Shown here: positions 20,580-30,819 of the stretch, in pieces
How the letters are laid out: each line of letters opens with the position of its first letter
Numbering within the stretch: the first letter of the stretch is position 1
Source of the DNA: Schistocephalus solidus
Lineage: Eukaryota; Platyhelminthes; Cestoda; Diphyllobothriidea; Diphyllobothriidae
Length of the DNA: 64,000 bases
Direction: 5' to 3'
Assembly (NCBI GenBank): GCA_017591395.1
Contig: WEDG01001518.1
Span: 310,001-374,000 of the forward strand
Made by a program: the position numbers and the translations under genes
Notes under the pieces: model-generated
The model's database searches: none
What the model saw: only the letters and a program-made list of their open reading frames with translations
Told to the model about the DNA's origin: nothing

Positions 20580-21109
20580 GTAAGACCTCCTCTCGCCCTC
20601 TGTTGTCCTATCTTGTCCCGCATCATCGGATCCTCGCCACATCTTTCTTGTTTCCTACTGATGTTATAGACATCTTGCTTGCTTCTAGTTATCACTGCCA
20701 CTAAAAACAATGGTAGCTTGTTTCGAGTCAGTAGAGTTCAACGGTTTATGATTGTTCATCCGTTGCAAACGAAAGTGACCATTAATGAGACCTGTGGAGA
20801 GCAGCATGAACTTTTTACACAATCTCGATCCTAGTGAGGTGGGTTTACGTAACATCCACCCAATTCTCTCCTCTCACACACATCCTGTTGTAGTGGCAAG
20901 GTTAAGAGGGTTGGACCTTGTCTGCGTGTGTTACACGTTTGCGGGTCCCTCCATGCATGTCAGAATTTAGTAGTTTAGGTCCTTTGTTAGTTAGATTTGC
21001 CATGGTGATCACATTAAGAGAGAGAGCTGAGAGGAATGGGTTCTCTTGGCGGCTGTTACCTTTTAACTCTACAACCTAAGTCTTGGTCATAGATTGGAGG
21101 CGCGGCTGG

Positions 21110-21480
21110 TTCATACTGCAACAGTTTGACCGTCGTCGAGGACGATGTCTACAGTATGCCTCACGAAATTGGCGTAGCATCAGTGAATCTCATAGAATCT
21201 ACCGTACTCTCGCCTACCTCGACCACCTAACTCCGGTGGCATGCCAACATCAAGGTGCTTGGAGTACAGATCGGGCGCGGTCGCTAACAAAGGCAAACAG
21301 TCCGTCTACGCTTGCCACACATAGGCGTATCAGGTTTTGAAGGAAGGGAGGGGATGGGTGAATCGGATCTCATCTGTGTTCCAGTGCCTTAGAGGCTATA
21401 GTAAGAAAGAGCCCTTGATCCTGACTTACAGTCCACCACTCGCTCACTCCACACAAACACACACAGGTTGATAAATGCGA
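21110..21480 (-). mobile_element. Decayed LINE/SINE 3' tail
   Basis: Degenerate copy of the family tail: 'tttgaccgtcgtcgagg' at the left and the 'cactccacacaaacacacac' block near 21450. Heavily diverged. Confidence 0.5.
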
Positions 21481-21534
21481 TACATGGTTTGGATCCACAT
21501 GAGACGCGTTGGCTGTTCTTTTCGGCCTAGTCAA

Positions 21535-22250
21535 CGGTGATCCTGCTGGTTTCGTAGGTTGCTGCTCTAGTCTTCCCTGTACTCCTCTTGGTCTATCGAT
21601 CGTGGGCGAGGTCCTCCCAGGTCGACGGATTGATAGGCAAAGCTTTCAGGGATGTCTGCAGGGTGTCTTTGTAGTGTAGTTTCTGCTCTCCTTGCCAACG
21701 AGCACCCCCTTAACGACATCGCCGTAGAAGAATAGCTCTTGTAAGCGTTCGGCACCTATCCTCACGAGGTGGCCGCTCCAGTGTAGTTGGATTTGCTTCT
21801 GCATGGCCTGATTGCTGAAGATTCCGGTCTGTCCCATGACCTCCGTGTCTGGTATCTTGTTCTGTCACCTCAGCTTCAGTATTATCAGGAGGCAGCTGAA
21901 GCGGAAGTGATTTCGTTTCCTGGCGTGATTGGCGTAGGTGCTCCATGTCCAAACACTGTAGGTAGTTTCGTCAGTGCTACCGCCCTGTACGTTTTGAGTT
22001 TCCTTCTGAATAAAAGTCCATGGTGGCTGTAGACGGAGTCTTGCAGCCGGCCGATAGCCTGACTGACTTTGGACATCCAATGGGCCACTCCTTCATGTGA
22101 TTTTGATGTTGTTTGAGATGGTACTGTCTAGATAGACAAGCAAGTCCTCCGATGCGAGTGGAGTTCCGTTTCCATTATTCCTGGACATAGTGTATTCGTC
22201 CGCTGATGCTGGTTGGTGCATGACTGCTTCCAGTACTGACCATGCAGACC
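21535..22250 (-). pseudogene. Old LINE RT C-terminal relic
   Basis: The minus strand at 21837-21646 reads IQLHWSGHLVRIGAERLQE, corresponding to [19 protein letters not shown] of copy C. Further fragments up to 22250 match the region between the RT and that motif. Much more diverged than copies A-C, so an older insertion of the same family. Confidence 0.65.
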
Positions 22251-22756
22251 GATTTATCTCCTCTGTTAGCATCCTTCCAAACCTGGACCTTTAGCGTGTT
22301 GTGATTGGTTCCACCGCATCGGGTTTTTATTAGTGGGGAATGCACTGATTGGTCCTGATAGTAGATTCCCTAGCGTCGACGTTATTTATTCGGTCGACTA
22401 TCCAAGCTTCTTTTTCAATTGGTACTGGCAATGGGCTCAATGGCTGAGAGAGCTAGACAACCAGTCAACTTGCACCGCACCTTCTCACTACTTCATCCAG
22501 CACGATATACCAAAGAGCATGCGTTACGTTTATGTGGGGTGTGTCTGCCTCTGAAATGTACCGGCAACAGCGAAGCGGATTACATCCATTCTGTTACTGC
22601 TGCTCTCTTTGGCGATGACTCTTGCACGAGTTCGCAATAATAAACAAATTGTTCCGGTGCTCGACCAGCCTTCTTCTTTACTCACACAAACACCTGAAAC
22701 TCGAATCTTCGCAGCCAGAGGTGGGATTATTACGTGGTGTGGGATTATTTCATGCA

Positions 22757-23130
22757 TGTTTCAGTGTGTGTGGCTCCCTAAACGGGCCACGTGGTAGATG
22801 CGTTGGACCAACACGGGGACCACATCAGGGCACTGCATGCGTTATTCGGGTTGCGCTCCGCTAACTAATGTCGAACATGGGAGGTGTTGTGGCACGCCTA
22901 GGGCGGCTAGGACTTAGGGAACACAGCCGCGCCAGCCACCTGCGTCCTCTCCGGCCTCCGGTCTTCTTGACACCGGGCTCAGGTGGGGGAGGAGGAGAGA
23001 GTGCGGTAGATGCAGCGCAAGTCTACTATCACTTTAAACTAAATCACGCGCAAGTCACCATCCCCTGCTCTACTTTCCCATGGAGCATACGGTGGACATC
23101 GTTGGACTACGACGGTCGAACTGTTGTGTG
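22757..23130 (+). mobile_element. SINE-like unit V1, third copy, followed by (GT)n
   Basis: Plus orientation. Head at 22780 (GCCACGTGGTAGATGCGTTG), LINE-like tail from about 22885, terminal 'ctacgacggtcgaactgt', then a short GT run. Confidence 0.6.
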
Positions 23131-23220
23131 TGTGTAGGCTGGTTGGGCAAACTGTGATGCTGGGGTTTGAAGTGTGGTTTTACCGAAGAGTTTCATGGAA
23201 ACGTGTATTATCTGAATATG

Positions 23221-23300
23221 ACAGTTCGACCGTCGTATCTGGCGTGGTTCAACGTGTGCTCCACAGCATTTCGGCGCAGGGACGGTGACTCATGAGATGC
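23221..23300 (-). mobile_element. Short LINE/SINE tail fragment
   Basis: Begins 'acagttcgaccgtcgta' and ends after the 'cagggacggtgact' block; diverged. Confidence 0.55.
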
Positions 23301-26300
23301 CTTACTGTCCTTGGGCAGCGCAAGCAGGTGAGCGAGGTGCGTCGAGTGTATATTGGGGCTCCTGACACTGGTGGGCTGATTAGGTTTGACCAAATCCGTG
23401 GTTGTGGCAATGAAGACTAACGTGGATCTGGTCGGTTACCGTGATTATAGGAATAAAGCCAAGCCGTTATTTAGTCCCGTGTCATTTGGTAGCATCCTCC
23501 CTTTTGCCACTCTATACCACACTGCAACCTTGGGATATCGTGGCTTTGTGTGCACTTTTATGCCTCCGTCGGCCTCGATACCCTTTTAGACCTTGTCATC
23601 AGCTACTGACGATGAAGAAGTTCTAAGCACAATTTTTCAAAACTAGTGTTGGGTATTAGTAGGCATCGTTTACATGTTGAAGTTCCCTGCAGAACCATCA
23701 GACATGCATGACCGTACCCCAAAGAGCGAAAGTACGCTCATCATATGGTAGTAAAAATAGATTAAAAAGTTGGCCCATTTTAGAAGTGCCGGGTTTCCAG
23801 GTCCATGAGTCTACCACAGAGTAAACTCATGGCACACATCACCATACTTAACATTCATACCCGTTGAATGACGTCGCATAGGTGTAAATCATAACTGTAG
23901 ACTCATCGCTACATTAAGCAACTAATACCACCCCTCCTTGTTTTACATTGAAGAGTTTCTTAAGTTGAAAATTTTTCCGTCCTCAGAACGCTCTTACCTT
24001 GCAGGAGCATATAGCCACTCAAACAAATAAAGTGGCAAGACATTACTGGACAGCTTAGCCTAGAGGGATGATCGTTTTCGGTATAGAACAGCTCGGTTAT
24101 GGTGGCTGGAGCGAAGAGAGATAAACATTTTTTGTGTTCCACTCTCTTTACAATGAAGTGAACCCGCTCAGCATCGACTTTACCCTCTCATCTGACACTT
24201 ATCATAATCCAGTGGTCAGATCAGGTCAGGGCGACTTGTGGTGAGGTAGGACTCAGTGACTGACCTGGCATTTAACCCTCACTGATGACGCAGGCTACAA
24301 TACTGCACTCGCCTTTCGCCTAGCCGAACCGGGCTTCACACAGACAATCCCCAGCGTGAGATAAAGCTTCCTGACTGCCTAATTTGCTTTCGAACTCCAG
24401 TTAAAGTGGTCTCTGAAGTCTGTTCTTTTCGTTGAACTGCCGATAAGAACTGGGCATCGAGCGAGGCCACAGTGAAAACTCATTAAAACTGAACATCAGG
24501 TGTCTTTCCAGGCCTGGGAACTCTCATTCACCCACGTTTGTTTCAGTTGCACTTGCGGCAAGAACCTAATGTGGCCCAACAGAGGTTGGATCAACGAGTA
24601 ATATGGGACCAGTTGTAATATGATTTTTATGGATGGGGCTAAATGAAGTAAAGGAGAGCGCCAACCTAATCTGTAGCCATTGTTTTCGTTTGTGTCAGCA
24701 TTCGCTGCCGGGTTAATAGGATCGCACAGTAGTTTGTTGCTCCGACAAGTGTGCGAATTGCGAGATCCGGTGGCCTTGCCTCACTCTGATCACTATGCTC
24801 GATACCATTCCTAGCTGACCTGACCTAATTTTATTCGTACCCTTAGCGAAAGTAAGAATGAGACCCGCTCTCTTCGATCTTTCATCTTCAAAGTAAAACG
24901 GATGCTTTTAAACAATACTGCAGTGTCCTAGTAGCCGCCGCTGGGAACGGTGTCATTTGATCCGATACTTCAGTCCTCCTTTGGTCAACAAAATATTGTG
25001 TGACGCTACTACCCAGCAACGAATGCTAACAGTGGATGGTTATGGTTACGTTAGCATGTAGTATGGTCGCATATTACACGCTGACCTATTCTTCGTTCCC
25101 TGAGTTGGGTCGCTTCTTACGTTCTTGTCGCACTTGCTTTTCTGTTTTGTCACAACCGCAGTGAGCGTACAAAGGCAGTCAAATGTGAGTCGCACCATCA
25201 CCCCATTTTTCGACTGCCTCCGCAACTGTGCCAACTCGCATGCATGCCCCTAACACACGGTCGCCCCCCCCCTAGACTTGACCGAAGGTACCTTCAACCA
25301 GACGCCGTTGGTTGGCATGACTTGTCACCCACACTTGACATTTCGTTCCCCTAAACATGCGTCTCGGAATCAGCCAGCGAACCAAGCACATGTAGTGCGC
25401 ATAGCTTATCACTTGCTCATACATTTCCAATCCGCGTAACCAACAGGCCGCTACTCCGGCGCTCACAAAAGGATATCTTATTCTGACCCAGCAACTCACG
25501 GCTCAGCTCTCTTTTCTTTCTAACTTCTATCATTATACCGGATGAACTTATTGTGTGTGGTTAATATTGATCTTATATCATTGGACGCTACATTTTTGTG
25601 AAGCTGACGTAATATAGGCTAAACCGTCTAATTCGAATGAAGTACCTTGTCATGAATTTCCACTCGCCTTCGTCTGTGTCAGCGCATAGGCAAACATAGT
25701 CACCGACATCTTATCCCGAATGAAGGCGATGTCATCAAAATAATTCAGCCTCTGGATTCCAACCCTAGTATGAGAACTGTCTTTCGCTGGATGTGTTCAC
25801 CCGTCTTCAGACACTTGTCGCCATTATCACCGGCATCCGCCCACGTGATCTCAGATTCACAGCCCACTCGATGAAACCCCACGCGCTCGACACGCTCTGT
25901 AATTAGTACTCGAAAGTCTTCACTGTCGGATTCGTCTGGCACACCAGTTACTGTGATGTATTGTGCAGCACGCGCCCATGCTTCTCATACCAACGTGCCG
26001 ACTCACCGACTCACGTTAACGTGATTTCTCCATCACCCTCTGTGGCTGATACTCCTACTGCAGCGTCAGCCTTGCCTCCGGCTCTATTAGCTACTGTCAC
26101 CATCGCCACGCTGTCAAACGCGCGTGTACACTGGAGTGCTTCATTCATCTTCCTTCCCCCTCCCCCACTCCGTAGAACCTTCACTTCGTGTTCTGTTTTG
26201 GCGGGACCTCTTGCCGCCAGCCTGTGGCGCCTTTGTTCTACTATTCGTTGCGCCGAGGTCATTCGCCGCTTTTACCGCGAGCATTCAGCCAGTCACGGTC

Positions 26301-26483
26301 GCCCATGCCCCAGTCTCGCTCTCTCAGGCACTATCTAGCGCCGTCATCAGCGGTCACTGTCGCTTAAGAGGGTAACCCAAGTTTCGGTATATAATGAACC
26401 CCTCATTCTGGTGAACTTGTCTGCTAATTGGAACCTGGCTCAATAATCGTTGCGCTCTACGTGCACATCCGTATCCAATACTG

Positions 26484-26523
26484 TCTCTGACGATGGGTTC
26501 GAGTTGGAATCAGAAACGTCAGA
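26484..26523 (+). ncRNA. Hammerhead-like motif, PLE-tail type, consensus core
   Basis: CTGACGA (26487-26493, a perfect match to CUGANGA) is followed by a hairpin pairing TGGGTTC with GGAATCA, then GAAA (26513-26516), one C, and GTC (26518-26520). TCT/AGA closes helix I. An AATAAA follows at 26526. It has the same layout as the PLE copy 1 and 2 tails but keeps U4, so it probably marks the 3' end of another PLE whose coding part has decayed. Confidence 0.5.
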
Positions 26524-26578
26524 AGAATAAAGTTCTTGTCCCAACGATAGCATCTACTCCTTCTCACACTACCTATAT

Positions 26579-26735
26579 GACTAGTCACTATGCGACTGCC
26601 TGTGATTTCCAAGGCATAGCGGGAAGAGCATGTTCCGTAACCAGAGCGGTGAACGCCACACTATGATAATTCATATTCCCCGTCACAACCGACAGGACAA
26701 TGGACCGTGGCTCAAGGGTATAGTGTTATAGGTCG
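26579..26735 (+). mobile_element. Decayed 302 bp tRNA-headed unit
   Basis: Follows the order of the intact unit: 'cactatgcgactgcctg', 'gagcatgttccgtaa', 'gccacactatgataatt', 'cccgtcacaaccgacag', then a damaged box A (GTGGCTCAAGGG). Breaks off before box B. Confidence 0.55.
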
Positions 26736-26779
26736 GCGAGCGCCGCACTACATGAATGAATCGTATAAGGTTAGCTAGG

Positions 26780-27110
26780 GATGCCTTGTACGGCCGCCTA
26801 AACAGGACACGGGAATAGAAACCGCCCCGCCCGCTTAAAATAGGTGGCTTTACGGTAAATTGCAGTGTCGTGAAGAGGGAGACACGAGCTTTAGTAGCCT
26901 GTCGTTTCGGATTCTCCCTCGAATCCCCCCTCAGAGACAGAGTCAGATAAGGGTATTGGATAGCCCAGGTTTTGCAACATTTATAGGATACAGTTGCTAG
27001 GCCACTACATGCCTGTCCACATTGGCAGTTCCCGAGTGCATTGCGGATAGTTGCAGGTGGTGTGATAGTTGTCTGAACGGCCAGCTGTTGCAGTATGCAG
27101 TTGTCCTGCC
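26780..27110 (-). repeat. Left inverted arm of PLE 4
   Basis: Inverted match to 29080-29520. The best blocks are 26785-26835 against 29470-29515, and 26975-27105 against 29090-29225. The arms enclose the minus-strand PLE coding region. Confidence 0.65.
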
Positions 27111-27239
27111 GTTGCTGTGCCCCAGCATGCTTGTCAAGATTATCGGTTCCCACGCTCATCGCACGTGGTTACATGTGGTGCGATGATGGCTCGCAGTCGA
27201 GTTTCTGACGGCCGGCTTTCGTCATGTGTTTGAGCTCTT

Positions 27240-29050
27240 GGGTAATTTGGCTTGCCAGAATTGGCACCAGGAAGAGTGGACATCCGCGTGTTCTCCGCAT
27301 GGCTAACTACTTTGCCCAGACAGTATCAGCACCAATATGGAGCAAGCAGGTCGTTGCGCTTGTTGCTTGATTGGGGACCGGAAAACCATGACTCGAGCAG
27401 TTTGCGGGTCACACGGTTGTCGCCTCTGGCGAGAATTTCAGCTTCATCAAATTTGAATGTGTGGCCGGGTCCTGTTGCTGCGTGCTCGGTCATTCGCGTT
27501 CGGAGGAGTCTTCCAATTTCTCCGACATAGTTGCTCTGTCCACAACTGCACCAGACCCGATAGGCGAGCTCAGATGTTTCTTGCCGCGGCAGTGAGTCTT
27601 TTGGCCTTTTGATTGCCTCCGGTCTGTGTGCAACTCCAACACAAAAGAGTGTGAGAAGGTGGCTGACGCCTTCTGAGACATTCTTCACATACGGTAGAGC
27701 TCGCTAAAATTTGGGGGCAGTCGGATTTGCTCTCGTCTCGTTTGCGTAGGCGCTGGTTGACGAAGTTTCGCGGGTAGCCATTCGCTCTAAACACCCGTCA
27801 AAGATCTTGTAATTCGGCAACCTTGTCTTTCGGTTCACTGCAGTGTGTCTCCACACGCTGTTATTGTGCCCTTAAGCAACTGCGTTTGTGGCTCATTGGG
27901 TGACTACTGTTGTAACTCTGTACTTGCGTCGTGTTTGTCGTCTTCCTCAATACTTTGGTTTTTAAGCCACCACAATCTTTGCGGCAGACAAGGACATGAA
28001 GAAAGACCAGCTGATTGTTTTCATCTTCCTCCATCGTAAGTTGAATGTCCGGGAAGATGGGGTTGAGATGTTCTTTGGATTCCAGCACGTAATCCCGTTC
28101 GATGACGACGATGTCATCCACATACCGAGCCCAGAATTTTGGTCTGCGGTGTCGGAAAATCAGCGACTCAAATCGTTGCAGGACGGCCTCAACTGGGATT
28201 CCTGAAATCGGTGACCCCATTGGCGTGTCTTTGACCTGCTCGTAGATTGTTCCGTCAAACGGGAATTATGTCTTAAGACAGAACTTCAGGAGTTGGAAGA
28301 TTTGGGCGTGTCCGAGACGATTCTTTGTTTTATCGTATTTATCTCGAAGGAGAAATTCGATGGTCTCGACTGCCAGGCCCTGCGGAATACAAGTAAAGGG
28401 GGAGGTGACATCAAAGGATACCATAACGTCACTTGGCAGGAGGCTTACCCCTGTAAGTTTCTCCAAGAATTGTGTTGAAAAGCTGGTCCGGAATTTGAGG
28501 CACCGAAACAGCCACTTTACCAATCCTTAATTTGGAGTACCTTTGAGTGATACAATGGGCCGGAGGGGAATGCCATATTTGTGCACTATAGGAAGGCCAT
28601 AGAATCTGGCCATTGTATCGCATTGATTTCGCGTGTCAGTGATTTTACGTTGTTTGCACTAGGGTCATAGGACTGGCGGTTCTCTAGTAAATCTTTGGCT
28701 TTTTTAAGGTAGGCTGTCCTGCCCATAACGACTGTGGAACGCCCCTTGTCCATCAGCACGATGACGAGGTCTTTCTCGGCCTTGAGTTCCCTTATTGCAG
28801 CACGTTCGACTTTGTATAGCACTTCGGGCGGCCTGTGAGCCATGCAAAGTGATGACATTTGGTGTCGGATAAGACCCTTTTTCTCATCCGTCGCTTCCGT
28901 GTGACTGAGGATTGATTCCACCGCTGCAGTCATGTTGACGGGTTCGGCATTGGCTGTGTTAAATGAAGCTTCATGCCATAGCACCTGCATTTGATCCTTC
29001 GTCAGCTCCTTTAACGACAGGTTGTGCACCAGTTTGTCGTTTTGGGTGGC
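27240..29050 (-). pseudogene. PLE 4 polyprotein, decayed
   Basis: Minus-strand fragments in order: MSSLCMAHRPPEVLYKVE and VIVLMDKGRSTVVM (29029-28586), DVMVSFDVTSPFTCIPQG (28523-28266), MGSPISGIPVEAVLQRF and the catalytic YVDDIVVI (28220-27861), ANGYPRNFVNQRL (27794), then a GIY-YIG relic with NYVGEIGRLLRTRMTEH (27688-27326). At least five frame breaks or stops. Diverged from both PLE lineages at 4-11 kb. Confidence 0.8.
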
Positions 29051-29079
29051 GTTGGATTAGGCAGCTTTCTAAATTAGTC

Positions 29080-29520
29080 CTCCAGCGACGGCGTGGAAAC
29101 TGCATACTGCAACAGCTGGCCTGTCAGACAACTATCACCCCACCTGCAAATGTCTGCGATGCACTCGGAAACTGCCAATGGTGATATGCACGTAATGGCC
29201 TAGCAACTATATCCTATAAATATACCCGTGTCTTAACGCTAACACTAACCCTAACATAAAACTAAACGTTCGCCTTAATCTTAACCCTAGCCTGGCGCTG
29301 GACTAAACCCTAAAGTTGACGCGATAATAACCTCAACCCTCAGCCTAATCATGGCCCTAACCCCAACTCTGACCGTAACCTCGACTTAACCCCAACTTAA
29401 CCCTTACCCTCACCTTCATCCTACGTATAATTGCCTTGGAATTTAGCGCAAAGCCACATGTATTATGGGCGGTTCCTTTTCCCGTGTCCTGTTTAGGCGG
29501 TCATGCAAGGCATCCTTACC
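29080..29520 (+). repeat. Right inverted arm of PLE 4, split by telomere-like repeats
   Basis: Inverted counterpart of 26780-27110. The degenerate telomere-like stretch at 29225-29425 lies within it. The matching place in the left arm has unrelated sequence. Confidence 0.6.
29225..29425 (+). repeat. Degenerate telomere-like repeats (CTAACC-type)
   Basis: About 200 bp of imperfect six-base repeats: 'cactaaccctaacat', 'cttaaccctagcct', 'ggccctaaccccaac', 'ccctcacc'. TTAGGG-type is the usual animal telomere repeat. Here it is interstitial and eroded, adjoining the 5' side of a PLE. Confidence 0.7.
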
Positions 29521-30522
29521 TAAGACTATTCACATCAACACAGCGGCTAATGCGAACGACACGGGAAGCCTTAAATATTTTTGCACTTAACTTGCAAGTA
29601 GAAATGCTATTTAACTGTGATCTATGTTTTTAAATGCCGTTACTATTGGGTCACGGATACGGTCTTCCGCCATGAGCCGTAAAATCTGCAAGCGGTGCCA
29701 TTTTCGGAGACACGTTAAGGACAACAGTGAGTTCGAGGTAGCAAAAGTTGGCAAACGTACGTTTCCGTTTATTCATCATCGCGTCATCTACAAAGTGCCG
29801 ATAAGACGCCCCAAGTTCGTTCGCCAGCGGGCACTGGCGCTAGCAGAACCGGTGGTCAACATCGTGCTTGCAGAAAGGCATTCGTTCAAGCCCGGGAGTT
29901 ACCCTGACCGCACTTGAATCCCACATACACCGTGTGATCTCTGCCTGTAGGGAATCCGAATACAGAGTGAGGGATGGTGGTTACTTACTCACTTCACTCG
30001 TAACATCTGAACTGCATAATTGCATTGCTTTCTCGTATTTATCAAATGGAGCCTGTTCTTCAGACAACAGGGTGAAAATCTGATGATTGTCATATTGATA
30101 CAGGATAGTAGTTACTGACTCGGTCTGGCTTATAAACGATTAGGAAGAGAATGCTGGTACTCGCACCGCCCTCCTAATGTTTGAATATTTAACTATTTCG
30201 ATTGCACTCACCTGTACTGGATCTTAGGGGAGTTTTAGTGGGCAGTGTCTTGTCGTGGCTTCGAAGAATTTTCAGTGTGTTCACATATTAGGATATCTAT
30301 TTCAATAAGCCGTCTTCTGAGATCAGTCTCCTGCCGAAACTACCGTCCACTCCGTCATTCATGCGTTTCCACGCGTTTGCCTCCTTGCCTCTTCTTCCAT
30401 TCGATAGCGGAACTTTTTTCTCCTTTGCCGTGCAAGATACTACTAAAATTGGAAATAATCAAAATCCGTGTGACAGTGTTTTGTGCTACTACTTACCCCG
30501 AATTATGCGATCCCCATTTTAG

Positions 30523-30819
30523 GTCGCCCAGTTAACGGAATCTGCGGCTACCCTCAACTCGGCCCTCGCCCGGGAGCGTGAAGAACGAAACGCCCTGCGC
30601 CGGAAACAGCACGCTCAGGACCGTGAGCTGGCACGTTTGCTGGCTGTTCAGTCGCTGCGGACGTCCTCATCAACGACGGAGATTACTGAACCTGTTGCGC
30701 ACTCCATTGGCCCACGGGATCGTGCCCATCCGGAAATTGTAGCCGATAACGAGTCCGCGGGCAATCCTCAGAATGGTGAAGCCAGTAACCAGTGCAATGA
30801 ACCGTCCGATTCCGAGGCG
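30523..30819 (+). CDS. CCDC186: CCDC186 exon
   Basis: The acceptor is ccccattttag at 30522 and the donor is gtaagt at 30820. It is 99 codons, phase 0 at both ends, matching the phase-0 end of the exon at 20294. It starts VAQLTESAATLNSALARERE (coiled coil) and then turns into a Ser/Pro/Asn-rich, non-coiled linker ending SDSEA. The change from coiled coil to a low-complexity linker before the conserved C-terminal block fits the family layout as I know it. Confidence 0.8.

Larger units (their letters stand above)
20580..30522 (+). other. CCDC186 large intron, 9.9 kb, retroelement-rich
   Basis: Holds an old LINE RT relic (21535-22250), a SINE V1 (22757-23130), a tail fragment (23221-23300), a hammerhead-like motif (26484-26523), a tRNA-headed unit relic (26579-26735), and a PLE with inverted arms and telomere-like repeats (26780-29520). 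In 23300-25960 and 29520-30500 I recognise nothing. Confidence 0.65.

Noticed and set aside
23607..23625. Isolated CTGACGA core
   Set aside because: No GAAA or pairing partner nearby.
26011..26375. Overlapping ORFs at 25.96-26.38 kb as a gene
   Set aside because: Low-complexity composition on both strands with no conserved motif; probably part of a decayed element ending in the 26484 hammerhead-like motif.
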